Assembly (NCBI GenBank): GCA_023101725.1
Contig: JALJCO010001024.1
Coordinates: 1-64,000, forward strand
Length of the DNA stretch: 64,000 nucleotides
Direction of reading: 5' to 3'
Source of the DNA: Atherinomorus stipes
Lineage: Eukaryota > Chordata > Actinopteri > Atheriniformes > Atherinidae
Positions 1 through 9,380 of the stretch are shown here, in pieces. The position numbers were made by a program, and so were the translations under genes. Position 1 is the first letter of the stretch. Every line of letters begins with the position of its first letter. Below the pieces are notes generated by a model. It was not told where the DNA came from and made no database searches. It was given only the letters and a program-made list of their open reading frames with translations.

Positions 1-108
1 GCAAAAGCAATCAGATGCACTGATTACAGCAATACAAACAGATGAAGGGAGATTAGTGACAGAACTAACAGAAATTAATCAAATTTTTAAAGAATATTAT
101 AAGGATCT

Positions 109-312
109 TAGAGTTAATTGATCACTCTAAATTGCCCCTAGGAATGAATGTGAGCGTGAATGGTTGTCTGTCTCTCTGTGTTGGCCCTGCGACAGACTGG
201 CGACCTGTCCAGGGTGTACCTGCCTCTCGCCTGATAATAGCTGTGATAGGCTCCAGCAACCCCAGCGACCCTGAACTGGATAAGCGGTACAGAAAACGAC
301 TGACTGACTGAC
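109..312 (+). mobile_element. Rex3-like (RTE) LINE tail or SINE insertion
   Basis: This 204-bp insertion is flanked by the perfect 11-bp target duplication TATAAGGATCT (98-108 and 313-323). The minus LINE copy has the same site empty (near 3117-3127), which proves the insertion. It ends in short tandem GACT/TGAC units. Its body holds the conserved block with GGCGACCTGTCCAGGGTGTA that is widespread in fish, which I associate with the 3' tail of Rex3/RTE elements. The family name is from memory; the insertion itself is seen directly. Confidence 0.8.
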
Positions 313-393
313 TATAAGGATCTGTACAGCTCAGACTGTTACACAACGGATGAAGAAATTGATGCATTTCTTCAAGACCTGGACTTACCCAGG

Positions 394-1828
394 TTGGATG
401 ATAAATGTAAAGAGGCTCTGGATCGCCCAATTACTCTTAATGAGATACAAAAAGCAATTCAAGACCTTCCACTTGGGAAAAGCCCAGGCCCAGATGGCTT
501 TACAGCAGAATTTTTCAAATGTTACTCGGCAGAATTATCCCCATTCTTGTGTGACTTGTTTAAAGAAATGTATAATGAGGAGAATCTGGCATCATCTTTT
601 GATCAAGCCATCGTAACATTAATACTTAAACCTGGTAAAAATTCTACAGAATGCAAAAATTATCGTCCTATCAGTTTGATTCAAACTGATAGTAAGATTC
701 TCTCAAAAATTCTGGCAAGAAGAATAGATGAAGTCATGGGAAATCTTATACATTATGATCAGGTGGGTTTTATTAGTAAACGTAATTCATCAGATAATAT
801 CAGAAGACTAATAAATATTATGTGGGCTATACGTGATTCTAATTTTCCAGCAGCTGCTATTTCACTCGACGCGGAAAAAGCTTTTGATCGCGTCGAGTGG
901 CAATATATTTTTCGGGTTCTTAAAATGTATGGGTTTGGAGAAAACTTTATTAGGTGGATTAGAATACTATATAAAAAACCTGTAGCAGCGGTACAGACAA
1001 ATGGTATGACTTCAACTTTCTTCAAACTAGGAAGAGGAACTCGACAGGGATCAAGCCTGTCTCCAGCTTTGTTTAATCTGGCTTTAGAACCCTTGGCTCA
1101 AGCAATTCGTAAAAGCTCTTTATTCCCTGGTATAAAAATTGGCGATACATCACATAAGTTGATATTATACGCAGACGATATTCTGTGTTTTGTCACTAAC
1201 CCAACAACATCTATTCCTGCACTCCTGGATATTATTAATACATTCTCAAAACTGTCAGGGTATAAAGTAAATTGGAATAAATCTGAGGCCCTACCTCTTA
1301 CTTCAAATTGCCCCAGAGCATTATTTCAAAATGGACAGTTTCAGTGGCCTGGGGAAGGTATTACATATTTAGGAATCCTGTTTCCCCCAAAGTCAGAAGA
1401 AATTGTGGAGTGTAACTTTGACCCTCTGATGGAAAAACTCACTTTGGATATGAACAGGTGGTCATTACTTAATCTGTCTCTCTGGGGAAAAGTGAACGTT
1501 TTGAAAATGTCCTGTATCCCAAAATTGAACTATCTTTTTCAATCTATCCCTCTGCATATCCCAATGAAATACTTTAAAATGTTTGATAGGATATGTAAAA
1601 AGTTTCTTTGGGGAGATAAGCGTCCACGTCTACGACTAGACAAATTACAAGTACCAGTTGATCGAGGGGGTATGGGCTTACCTAAACTTATTTATTATTA
1701 TTATGCATTTAATCTTAAACATATGGTTCACTGGATGCTTCCACCAGAGAGAGCACCTCCATGGTTAGAAATAGAAAGGGAAGCAAGTAGACCGCTTAAC
1801 CCCATAACATGTATGACCACCTGTCTGT
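394..1828 (+). pseudogene. LINE ORF2 reverse transcriptase fragment
   Basis: This is the reverse transcriptase part of a LINE ORF2 protein, which would copy element RNA at a nicked genomic target. The open frame runs 394-1902, but only 394-1828 is LINE sense sequence; the last 74 bases are read from the antisense of the neighbouring copy, so the C terminus is chimeric. The frame shows the SPGPDGF fingers motif near residue 32, YRPISL near 92, a DAEKAFDRVEW palm block near 160, a TRQGSSLSPALFN block, and the catalytic YADD at residues 259-262. The first methionine is only where the frame opens; the real ORF2 starts upstream of the endonuclease, outside this copy. Full ORF2 proteins of this group exceed 1,100 residues, so this is a fragment, unusually free of stops compared with the minus copy. 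Confidence 0.88.
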
Positions 1829-4378
1829 CCCAAAGAAACTTTTTACATATCCTATCAAACATTTTAAAGTATTTCATTGGGATATGCAGAGGGATAGATT
1901 GAAAAAGATTGTTCAATTTTGGGATACAGGACATTTTCCAAAACGTTCACTTTTCCCTAGAGACAGATTAAGTAATGACCACCTGTTCATATCCAAAGTG
2001 AGTTTTTCCATCAGAGGGTCAAAGTTACACTCCACAATTTCTTCTGACTTTGGGGGAAACAGGATTCCTAAATATGTAATACCTTCCCCAGGCCACTGAA
2101 ACTGTCCATTTTGAAATAATTCTCTGGGGCAATTTGAAGTAAGAGGTAGGGCCTCAGATTTATTCCAATTTACTTTATACCCTGACAGTTTTGAGAATGT
2201 ATTAATAATATCCAGGAGTGCAGGAATAGATGTTGTTGGGTTAGTGACAAAATACAGAATATCGTCTGCGTATAATATCAACTTATGTGATGTATCGCCA
2301 ATTTTTATACCAGGGAATAAAGAGCTTTTGCGAATTGCTTGAGCCAAGGGTTCTAAAGCCAGATTAAACAAAGCTGGAGACAGGCTTGATCCCTGTCGAG
2401 TTCCTCTTCCTAGTTTGAAGAAAGTTGAAGTCATACCATTTGTCTGTACCGCTGCTACAGGTTTTTTATATAGTATTCTAATCCACCTAATAAAGTTTTC
2501 TCCAAACCCATACATTTTAAGAACCCGAAAATATATTGCCACTCGACGCGATCAAAAGCTTTTTCCGCGTCGAGTGAAATAGCAGCTGCTGGAAAATTAG
2601 AATCACGTATAGCCCACATAATATTTATTAGTCTTCTGATATTATCTGATGAATTACGTTTACTAATAAAACCCACCTGATCATAATGTATAAGATTTCC
2701 CATGACTTCATCTATTCTTCTTGCCAGAATTTTTGAGAGAATCTTACTATCAGTTTGAATCAAACTGATAGGACGATAATTTTTGCATTCTATAGAATTT
2801 TTACCAGGTTTAAGTATTAATGTAACGATGGCTTGATCAAAAGATGATGCCAGATTCTCCTCATTATACATTTCTTTAAACAAGTCGCACAAGAATGGGG
2901 ATAATTCTGCCGAGTAACATTTGAAAAATTCTGCTGTAAAGCCATCTGGCCCTGGGCTTTTCCCAAGTGGAAGGTCTTGAATTGCTTTTTGTATCTCATT
3001 AAGAGTAATTGGGCGATCCAGAGCCTCTTTACATTTATCATCCAACTTGGGTAAGTCCAGGTCTTGAAGAAATGCATCAATTTCTTCATCAGTTGTGTAA
3101 CAGTCTGAGCTGTACAGATCCTTATAATATTCTTTTTAAAAATTTGATTTATTTCTGTTAGTTCTGTCACTAATCTCCCTTCATCTGTTTGTATTGCTGT
3201 AATCAGTGCATTTGATTGCTTTTGCTTAATATAATTACTTAATAACTTTCCTGCTTTTTCTCCTGATTCAAAATATTTTTGTCTCGCCCTGTGTAGCATA
3301 AACTCCATCTTTTTTGTTACCATTTCATTATATTCCATCTTAAGTTTAGTTATTTTTTTCAATCCATTAAGAGACATGGTTTTCTTTAATAAGTGTTCTT
3401 CTCTCTCTATTTTCTTTTCCAAGTTTAAAATAAGATTTTTATTTTGTTTCTTTTTATAAGAGGCATACTGAATTATAATTCCTCTGAGATAAGCCTTCAT
3501 TGCATCCCAAGCTATTCCAAGAGAGGGCGCTGTTGGGATATTGATTTCTTTATAAATTCTTATTTCTGTCCTCAATTTTTCTTTAAAATCTTGATCTTGC
3601 AGAAGGGTGTTGTTGAATCTCCATCTATTTTTCCTGTGATAATCCTCCTGAGTAATCAATTCTAATGTTACATTTGCATGATCAGAGATTATTATATTAC
3701 CAATCCTACATGCGTTTATAGATGAAATCAATGTCTTTGAAATTAAATATAAATCAATTCTGGAATAAACCTTATGTACGTTAGAGAAGAAGGTATAATC
3801 TCGTTTTGTAGGGTTTAATAGTCTCCAAATATCGATAAGGGCTATTGAGGAGCATATATCTTTCACAACTTGACTTGATTTGGTTGGCCGAGAATATGTT
3901 GTTCCACTCCTGTCCACTACATTGTCCAGAACAAGGTTAAAATCCCCTGCCATTATAATAGGACAATCTCCTGCATCCTGTATCATACTTTTAAGTTTAA
4001 TAAAAAATTGGATTATCACCATTGGGTGCATAGATATTTATTAACATTAAGTCCTGTCCCTGTATTTCTGCCACTGTAATAATTATTCTACCCTCTTCAT
4101 CTGTAATCTTTTTAATGAGTCTAAATTGAAGATGCTTATTTACTAATGTAATTACCCCTCTACTATTCCTAGACCCTTCACTAGAATACACTTGTCCCAC
4201 CCAGTCTTTACAGAGTTTTTCAGCCTCCTCATTTTTTAGATGGGTCTCCTGCAAGAATGCAATGTCATAATGTTTTAGTTTTAAAAAATTTAATACTTTT
4301 TTTTCTTTTAATAATGTTTCCGAGTCCTTTAACATTCCAGGTAGACAGATTTAATTTATTTTGATTAGGTGTTATCAT
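1829..4378 (-). pseudogene. LINE ORF2 (endonuclease + reverse transcriptase), frameshifted
   Basis: ORF2 would nick target DNA and reverse-transcribe the element. Its probable start is the ATG at 4378-4376. Within about 70 bases a run of eight A's shifts the frame, and further shifts follow near 4000-4030, 2820-3040, 2455-2540 and 1920. The apurinic-endonuclease-like domain is recognised by QETHL near 4250, GDFN near 3930 and SDHAN near 3680. A lysine-rich linker follows, then the RT with SPGPDGF near 2955, YRPISL, AFDRVEW and YADD near 2265. It ends inside the RT-distal region at the palindrome junction at 1829. The open frames overlap and share one amino-acid register with the plus copy, so this is a decayed gene and not several small ones. 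Confidence 0.88.
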
Positions 4379-4993
4379 TTGGCCCCTCATATTTCTTATT
4401 AGGATCATCATGCCCATTTGTTATATCATCAACAAGCAGATAAACACTGCATTGCAAAATATTCATATGGCGGAAAACAATTGATATCATCATTGCCAAT
4501 GAAACAGACCCCCAGGAAGTTAGATCATCACATACATGTTCCCACTCACACCCACATACACATGCAAACAACATAGGTCTATCTAAACTTAAGAAAAAAC
4601 AATATACAAGAAAAAAGTAAGGGAAATACTTAAAGATATCCATTCAATATTACCAACATCACGTGTTGTGCTCCCATGTACACCACACATGATCTAATAT
4701 TCCCAAAGTCACTGTCCATAACCCTGACGCCAAATGGTTAGCTCACTCTGATTTACCACCACTTGCAAAAACTTAAACTGTGTACCAAGCATTGCATATT
4801 TTAAACCATCTGCAACCTATATACATTTATAAATCATATTTAAAATAAATCCATCTGGTTACAACATAATATAATGGACACTCATCACAATAGTATATTT
4901 ACCTGTTTTGTTTGTTTTTTAGTAGACTATAGAGCAACCTGTCTTTTAAGAGGTTCTTGATAATCCTTTTGGCTGCTTAAAGCTGTTGGAGAT

Positions 4994-5869
4994 TTACAGC
5001 CTCTGAATAAAATCCATCGCCCGTTGTGGTTCCCTAAAGCTTTGAGAAGGCCCGTTTCCCACGTAGATTGTCAGCAGGGTTGGATACAGCAGGCTAAACT
5101 TTATTCCACGCTCATGTAGAGTTTTCTTGCATTGCCTGAAAGCGTCCCGTTTTTCTTGAGTTTCTCTTGAGTAATCGGGGAAAATCATTATTTGCCTTCC
5201 TTCCCAAACAATCCGTTGCTTCTCACGCGCGGTCCGCAAGATGGTTTGACAGTCCTGATGTCGTAGAAAAGCAGCAATGATGGTCCTCGATCGCTCGCCA
5301 GGAACAGGTCTCCGTACCTGGATTCGGTGTGCCCTCTCAATCTCAAATCCTGCCGATGTTGTAGGGGAAATGCCCAGTGCTGTTGTAATGAAGCGGTTCA
5401 GGAAGCCAGCTGTATCTTTTTGTTCAATTCCTTCGTTGAATCCCACAAATCTCAGATTATTCCGTCTGGATCTATCCTCCAACAGAGCAATTTTATCTTG
5501 TAGTACACGCCATTCACCTTTTGTTACTGGAGGATTTTGTCTTTGTTTGGCAAGGGTGTCTTCAATTCCGCTTACCCTGGTCTCGACTTCGATAATTCGG
5601 TTCACAAGTCCAGAGAGCTTCTCTTCCACCGACGCTGTTGTTTTCTTAATTGCCTTTAAATCCTCCATGTCCACGGACATTTTCTGGAGCATGTCGAATA
5701 AGTTTTTGTTTGTAATGCTCTTTTCTGTCACATTTACCGCCTGGTCCGATCCAGAGAAATCACTTTCGTCCTGATGAGACATATCGGCCAGGTGTGCAGT
5801 GGAGCGTGTCGCTATCTTTCTTTGCTTTTCTCCGTCGTTATTCTTAGATTTTTTCGGGATTTTTGGCAT
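4994..5869 (-). CDS. LINE ORF1 protein (L1 ORF1p-like)
   Basis: This 291-residue protein resembles L1 ORF1p, the RNA-binding chaperone that coats LINE RNA in the cytoplasm as a trimer. It has a basic, Ser-rich N terminus starting MPKIPKKSKNN, then a heptad-rich stretch at about 55-145 suited to a coiled coil. An RRM-like core follows near 140-215 (DRSRRNNLRFVGFNE, then RAHRI), and a C-terminal domain contains ILRTAREK and a PDYS block near 250. These blocks are hallmarks of the transposase_22 family. The frame is uninterrupted and of normal length. The start follows an A-rich stretch close to the 5' end of the element, and ORF2 begins about 615 bp downstream. Confidence 0.85.
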   Translation of the reverse strand: MPKIPKKSKNNDGEKQRKIATRSTAHLADMSHQDESDFSGSDQAVNVTEKSITNKNLFDMLQKMSVDMEDLKAIKKTTASVEEKLSGLVNRIIEVETRVSGIEDTLAKQRQNPPVTKGEWRVLQDKIALLEDRSRRNNLRFVGFNEGIEQKDTAGFLNRFITTALGISPTTSAGFEIERAHRIQVRRPVPGERSRTIIAAFLRHQDCQTILRTAREKQRIVWEGRQIMIFPDYSRETQEKRDAFRQCKKTLHERGIKFSLLYPTLLTIYVGNGPSQSFREPQRAMDFIQRL

Positions 5870-6021
5870 TTCTTAATCCCAATATATATATGAGTGTCCG
5901 TTGTCCTAGACAAAGTCCTCAACAATGCTCAGTAAGCAAATAAATTGATAGGATAAATCCAGAGTGGCGTTTCAGCAAGAGGTTTAAGCAGCCATCTTGG
6001 TCGCCAGGTCACATGACACCC

Positions 6022-6640
6022 ATAAATCTGTATTTTGATGACGAATAAAAAAATACAGACGCCGCGTTGCTGTTTTGTGTTTCTATTACAATTACACTAA
6101 CTTGGCAAGAAAGTAATCACCCGCAAACAGCAATTTTCTATATTATTCGTGTTGGACCTCATTTGAAATTTGCCTGAAATCTTGAGTTAAAAAAGCAGCT
6201 TAAACTTTCGTTTAGACTCTTAGTTAAAACCAAAATAGGCCACAACAGTCTTCTGTCTACAGCAGGTTCAGCTCCGGTGTCGTCTTCACCACCTCCATAC
6301 AGGAGCAACTTTCACTAGTTTGGGATTAAATCAGGCAAAGACGACATCATCACTACGTTTGGAAAGGAGCTGATTCCAACTGGTAGGGACTCGCCTGCAT
6401 TGCTGTCGGTGAGTCTTGCTGCTTAACCAACAACTTAAAACCAGACATATTATAACCAGCTTCAAAGCAAGTCAGTCTGTAGCAGCAGCAGCTGCACCAT
6501 AGTCACATGACTCTGAAAGGAATGCTGGGAAATAAAGTTCTTCCACAATAACAGGGACTTTTATACATGCTTGACCAACGCTGATGGAGCAAGATTTCAT
6601 GACAGAATAATATCATGTAGGATTCCATAGCAGAACAGGA
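6022..6640 (-). mobile_element. hAT-related relic: repeat X (minus) joined to repeat Y
   Basis: Bases 6022 to about 6422 are the reverse complement of repeat X (compare 27770-28200 and 33745-34200). Bases about 6423-6640 match repeat Y, also present at 53590-54120 and 62280-62420; the shared block includes GCAGCTGCACC and AGTCACATGACTCTG. Both belong to the internal DNA of hAT-ended elements in this window. No ends, target duplication or reading frame survive here. Confidence 0.65.
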
Positions 6641-6751
6641 TTTTGCAGATTTTGAGAGAGGCAGCCATTAGCCTGAGAGGGAGGAGCTCTAAGTTTGAAT
6701 ACTGTTGTTTGCAAACAGAAACACTGGAGGGACTTCTGACTCTACCTTTAA
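6641..6751 (+). mobile_element. TTAA-type MITE, right-end relic
   Basis: This stretch matches the right end of the elements at 37027-37563 and 58459-58882, including GCCATTAGCCTGAGAGGGAG, TTGTTTGCAAACAGAAAC and a terminal TCTACCT followed by TTAA. The left two thirds are missing. Confidence 0.65.
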
Positions 6752-6755
6752 AGGG

Positions 6756-7173
6756 CATGGGAGATCTTGGAAAAACTGTTTGAGCGAGCTACATTTAAAA
6801 AAATATATCTGCCCGAAACCACGCCTCCAGCGCGCATTTCGTGTGCACAATGAGCAGTTTGGCAAAGATAACCAATAACAGCCGAGTGGATAGCTTGTTA
6901 GCTGGCTGGTAAACAGCTGAGGAACCACGTTTCTAAAAGCCTCAATGAGCTCACCTGTAACTCCTTCTGTGATGTAAACGTCGGCGCCCCCCTGACTTGA
7001 TCCACATCTGTTTTTTTTCTTTTCGGTGGATTTTCAGAGCAAACAGCTACACAGATAACAAGCAGCCATGTTGGTTTACACTGCGAGACATTTACGGCGT
7101 GTTGCGAGCGCAAGGGGATGGGGGAGATGGGAAGAGGAAGAGACAAACGGCATTTGAGATTGATATTCCATCA
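6756..7173. other. Non-coding, possible half of another TTAA element
   Basis: It begins with TTAAAGGGCATGGGAG, which looks like a piggyBac-type terminus, but no matching inverted end was found before 7173. No gene is supported. The short frames here lack family features. Confidence 0.4.
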
Positions 7174-7177
7174 TTAA

Positions 7178-7826
7178 AGGATAACTTTCTTTTTTTTTCA
7201 ACCTGGACCTTATTTCTAGGAGTTTATATATACATTTACTCACCGGTAAAGTTTCTGCATCACTTTGAGTCCTTTGGAGGATACAACTTGATTCACCCTT
7301 CAGTGTACATCCAGTAATAATGGCAGAGATGGGGCGGCGACTATATACGACATTATCGGCAACAAAACAACTTCATTTCATCAATGCTTTAAGTAGAACG
7401 AATGAGTACTATTGTTCCGTGAGTTCAGAGTTTTGCAAATTGTGTTTATCTTGTTGTCTGAGCAGCGAGCTGCTCTTCTCAGCTGAACTACAGAAGCACG
7501 CAATCGTGAACTCGTGGCCCCGAAAAGTGTCTATAATAACTACCTGATGACTAACGGAAAGCTAAATCTGGTTTTAAAGGACAATAGTACTGGTTCGTTT
7601 TTTCATTCTACTTAAAGTATTGGCGAAAATCAAGGAGTTTTACTGCAGATAATGTCTAATAATAGTCGCTGCCCCGTCTCCGCCATTATCACTGGATATA
7701 CACTGAGGTGTGAATCAAGTTATATCTTCCGAAGGACTCAAAGTGATGCAGAAACTTTACCGGTGAGTAAATGCACGTATACACTCCTAGAAATGAGGTC
7801 CAGGTTGAAAAAAAGAAAGTTATCCT
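7178..7826. mobile_element. Long-TIR TTAA element (piggyBac-like MITE)
   Basis: A 649-bp element lies between TTAA copies at 7174-7177 and 7827-7830. The two ends are inverted repeats about 195 bp long and roughly 90% identical, starting AGGATAACTTTC on each side. Between the arms there are only about 250 bp and no transposase. TTAA duplication is the signature of piggyBac-type transposition. A relic of a related right arm occurs at about 29930-30003. Confidence 0.85.
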
Positions 7827-7917
7827 TTAAGAACGGGCCATTCAAGATGATTGGATGGAGTTTTTCAGTTCTGTCCATTCCACAGGTGATTATACTTTTT
7901 CTCTATTTTTGTGTCAG

Positions 7918-9022
7918 TGTAGCTGGAGCAGCTTGCACACCCCGACTATTCTGCGTTGTGTTCTGGTGCATCGAAGAGCCTGGACACGGAGGGACGCTGG
8001 ACACAGAGAGCTGTCTGACTAGAATTTTATTCCTGCATCACAAGGAATAATGATAACGCGGAGTGTGAGTTGTCATGCTCTCCAAAAGGCTACCTCTCGC
8101 AGTCAGGAACAAGGCAGACTCCCCTTATGCTATACAACCTTGCAATGTCGTGGAAAATAAAATACAATAATAAATGTATGAATAAATTAAATAAAAATGA
8201 ATAACAGATGATACAATACTTAATGCACAATGCCAAAATCATAAATCCCAATTAGCAGAAATAAATAAAATAAAAACAATGTATCAAGCCGAGATGAGTA
8301 TTTAAAGAAAAATAAAAAAAATAAATTTCTCACAGAAATATTTCCATGTTAGTCAGCAGTACATTTTAAATTGAATGCTAATTAATACAGTCTCTGAACC
8401 CAACCAGCTGTGCACATACCTGCATCACAAGGAATAATGATAACGTGGAGTGTGAGTCGTCATGCTCTCCAAAAGGCTACCTAACGTAAAAGTTACAGGA
8501 GAGATGGGTTAACACGTGCGCCGAAGCGCACCCCTCCACACCCACACTCACATACACACACATGCAGGATGCAGGGGGAGCTACACGGTAAGTTAGCTTA
8601 CTCTCTCACTCAAATATGGCAACAAAATTCGGTCGCGTGAATTAAAACACTTTCAACGTGTCACCAAACAGTCAGTACTTAAATTTCTTTTACATGAAAT
8701 CGTTTATAAAACTTGTGAAAACAACTTTTTGTTACAGCGGCAGCGGATACATACCTCTCGCAGTCAGGAACAAGGCAGACTGACGAGAGGCGGACCGGAT
8801 GTTACAATCACTTCTACTGACCTTCAAAACAAAAGCACTGGCTTTGCGAATAAAGGAAATGTATGGTATAAAGCCAAAATTACTAAACTTGTCAGGTTAA
8901 CAATATTAAATAATGATGAGGACAGATAATAAAAATAATCCAAAACGCAATGTGAGGGATTTTGGTGAAATTAATAAAAAAACTATTAATATAACTGACC
9001 CTCTTTTCTCTTGTATGTTACA
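7918..9022 (-). repeat. Gypsy LTR (3' LTR of the element)
   Basis: This 1,105-bp LTR starts TGTAGC and ends TTACA on the plus strand. It contains an internal duplication: a block with CATCACAAGGAATAATGATA occurs near 8033 and again near 8424. A second block, CTCTCGCAGTCAGGAACAAG, occurs near 8095 and 8755. The small frame at 8729-8929 is present in both LTRs and is not a gene. Confidence 0.9.
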
Positions 9023-9044
9023 TTCACCCCTCCTTAATTTCTCC
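9023..9044 (-). promoter_or_regulatory. Gypsy polypurine tract
   Basis: On the minus strand this is a purine-rich stretch containing AAGGAGGGG immediately before the 3' LTR, as expected for the plus-strand DNA primer. Confidence 0.65.
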
Positions 9045-9380
9045 AAAATCCTGAACATATGAAGAAAACTGAATTCAGTATATTAGGCGATAACAAGGGA
9101 TAAAATGTTCACATTTACTCACACCAAGATGACCCCTTAAATCTGGTCCCTTAATACAGCATATAAAGCTACTTATGAAATAAGTAGAAGGCAAAAGAAG
9201 GCAAAAATTGATCAGGCTCCTGTATCTCCTAGTTAATATGGTGCCTTATACACCACATGAAATCTTGGCACTCAATACCACCAATTAGAACATTTACCAC
9301 ACCAGGTCAGGAATGTAAAAATAACAATACTTGTAAAAAAAAATACTTGATAACATACATGGTTACTTTCCCCTTGTCCT

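Larger units (their letters stand above)
1..1828 (+). mobile_element. L1/Tx1-like LINE, plus-strand copy (partial)
   Basis: This is the plus-strand half of a head-to-head LINE pair. It enters the window already inside ORF2, between the endonuclease and reverse transcriptase parts, so its 5' end lies outside the window or is missing. It stops abruptly at 1828, still inside ORF2, with no 3' UTR or tail. From 1829 the sequence becomes the reverse complement of 1612 and upstream. A 204-bp foreign insertion lies at 109-312. Identity to the minus copy is about 99% by eye. The L1/Tx1 assignment rests on the RT and endonuclease motifs and on the coiled-coil ORF1 of the minus copy. Confidence 0.9.
1829..6021 (-). 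mobile_element. L1/Tx1-like LINE, minus-strand copy, 5'-complete and 3'-truncated
   Basis: On the minus strand this copy runs from a GGG-starting 5' end at 6021, through a short 5' UTR, ORF1 and ORF2, to an abrupt stop at 1829, where the plus copy begins. The 5' boundary is placed by comparison with repeat X: from 6022 (ATAAATCTG) the sequence again matches X copies at about 28200 and 34190. It therefore inserted into X. ORF2 is broken by several frameshifts. The 3' end of ORF2 and the 3' UTR are missing, cut at the palindrome junction. Confidence 0.9.

Noticed and set aside
1..3225. Palindrome as ordinary twin-priming inversion of one LINE
   Set aside because: Twin priming does not duplicate the same segment in both orientations; here 1.4 kb is present twice.
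1..3225. Palindrome as a sequencing read-through artefact
   Set aside because: The arms differ by substitutions, indels and a 204-bp insertion with TSD; not fully excluded without reads.
8729..8929. Identical 66-codon frame in both Gypsy LTRs (also 16689-16889)
   Set aside because: Duplicated only because the LTR is; no domain, and on the antisense strand of the element.
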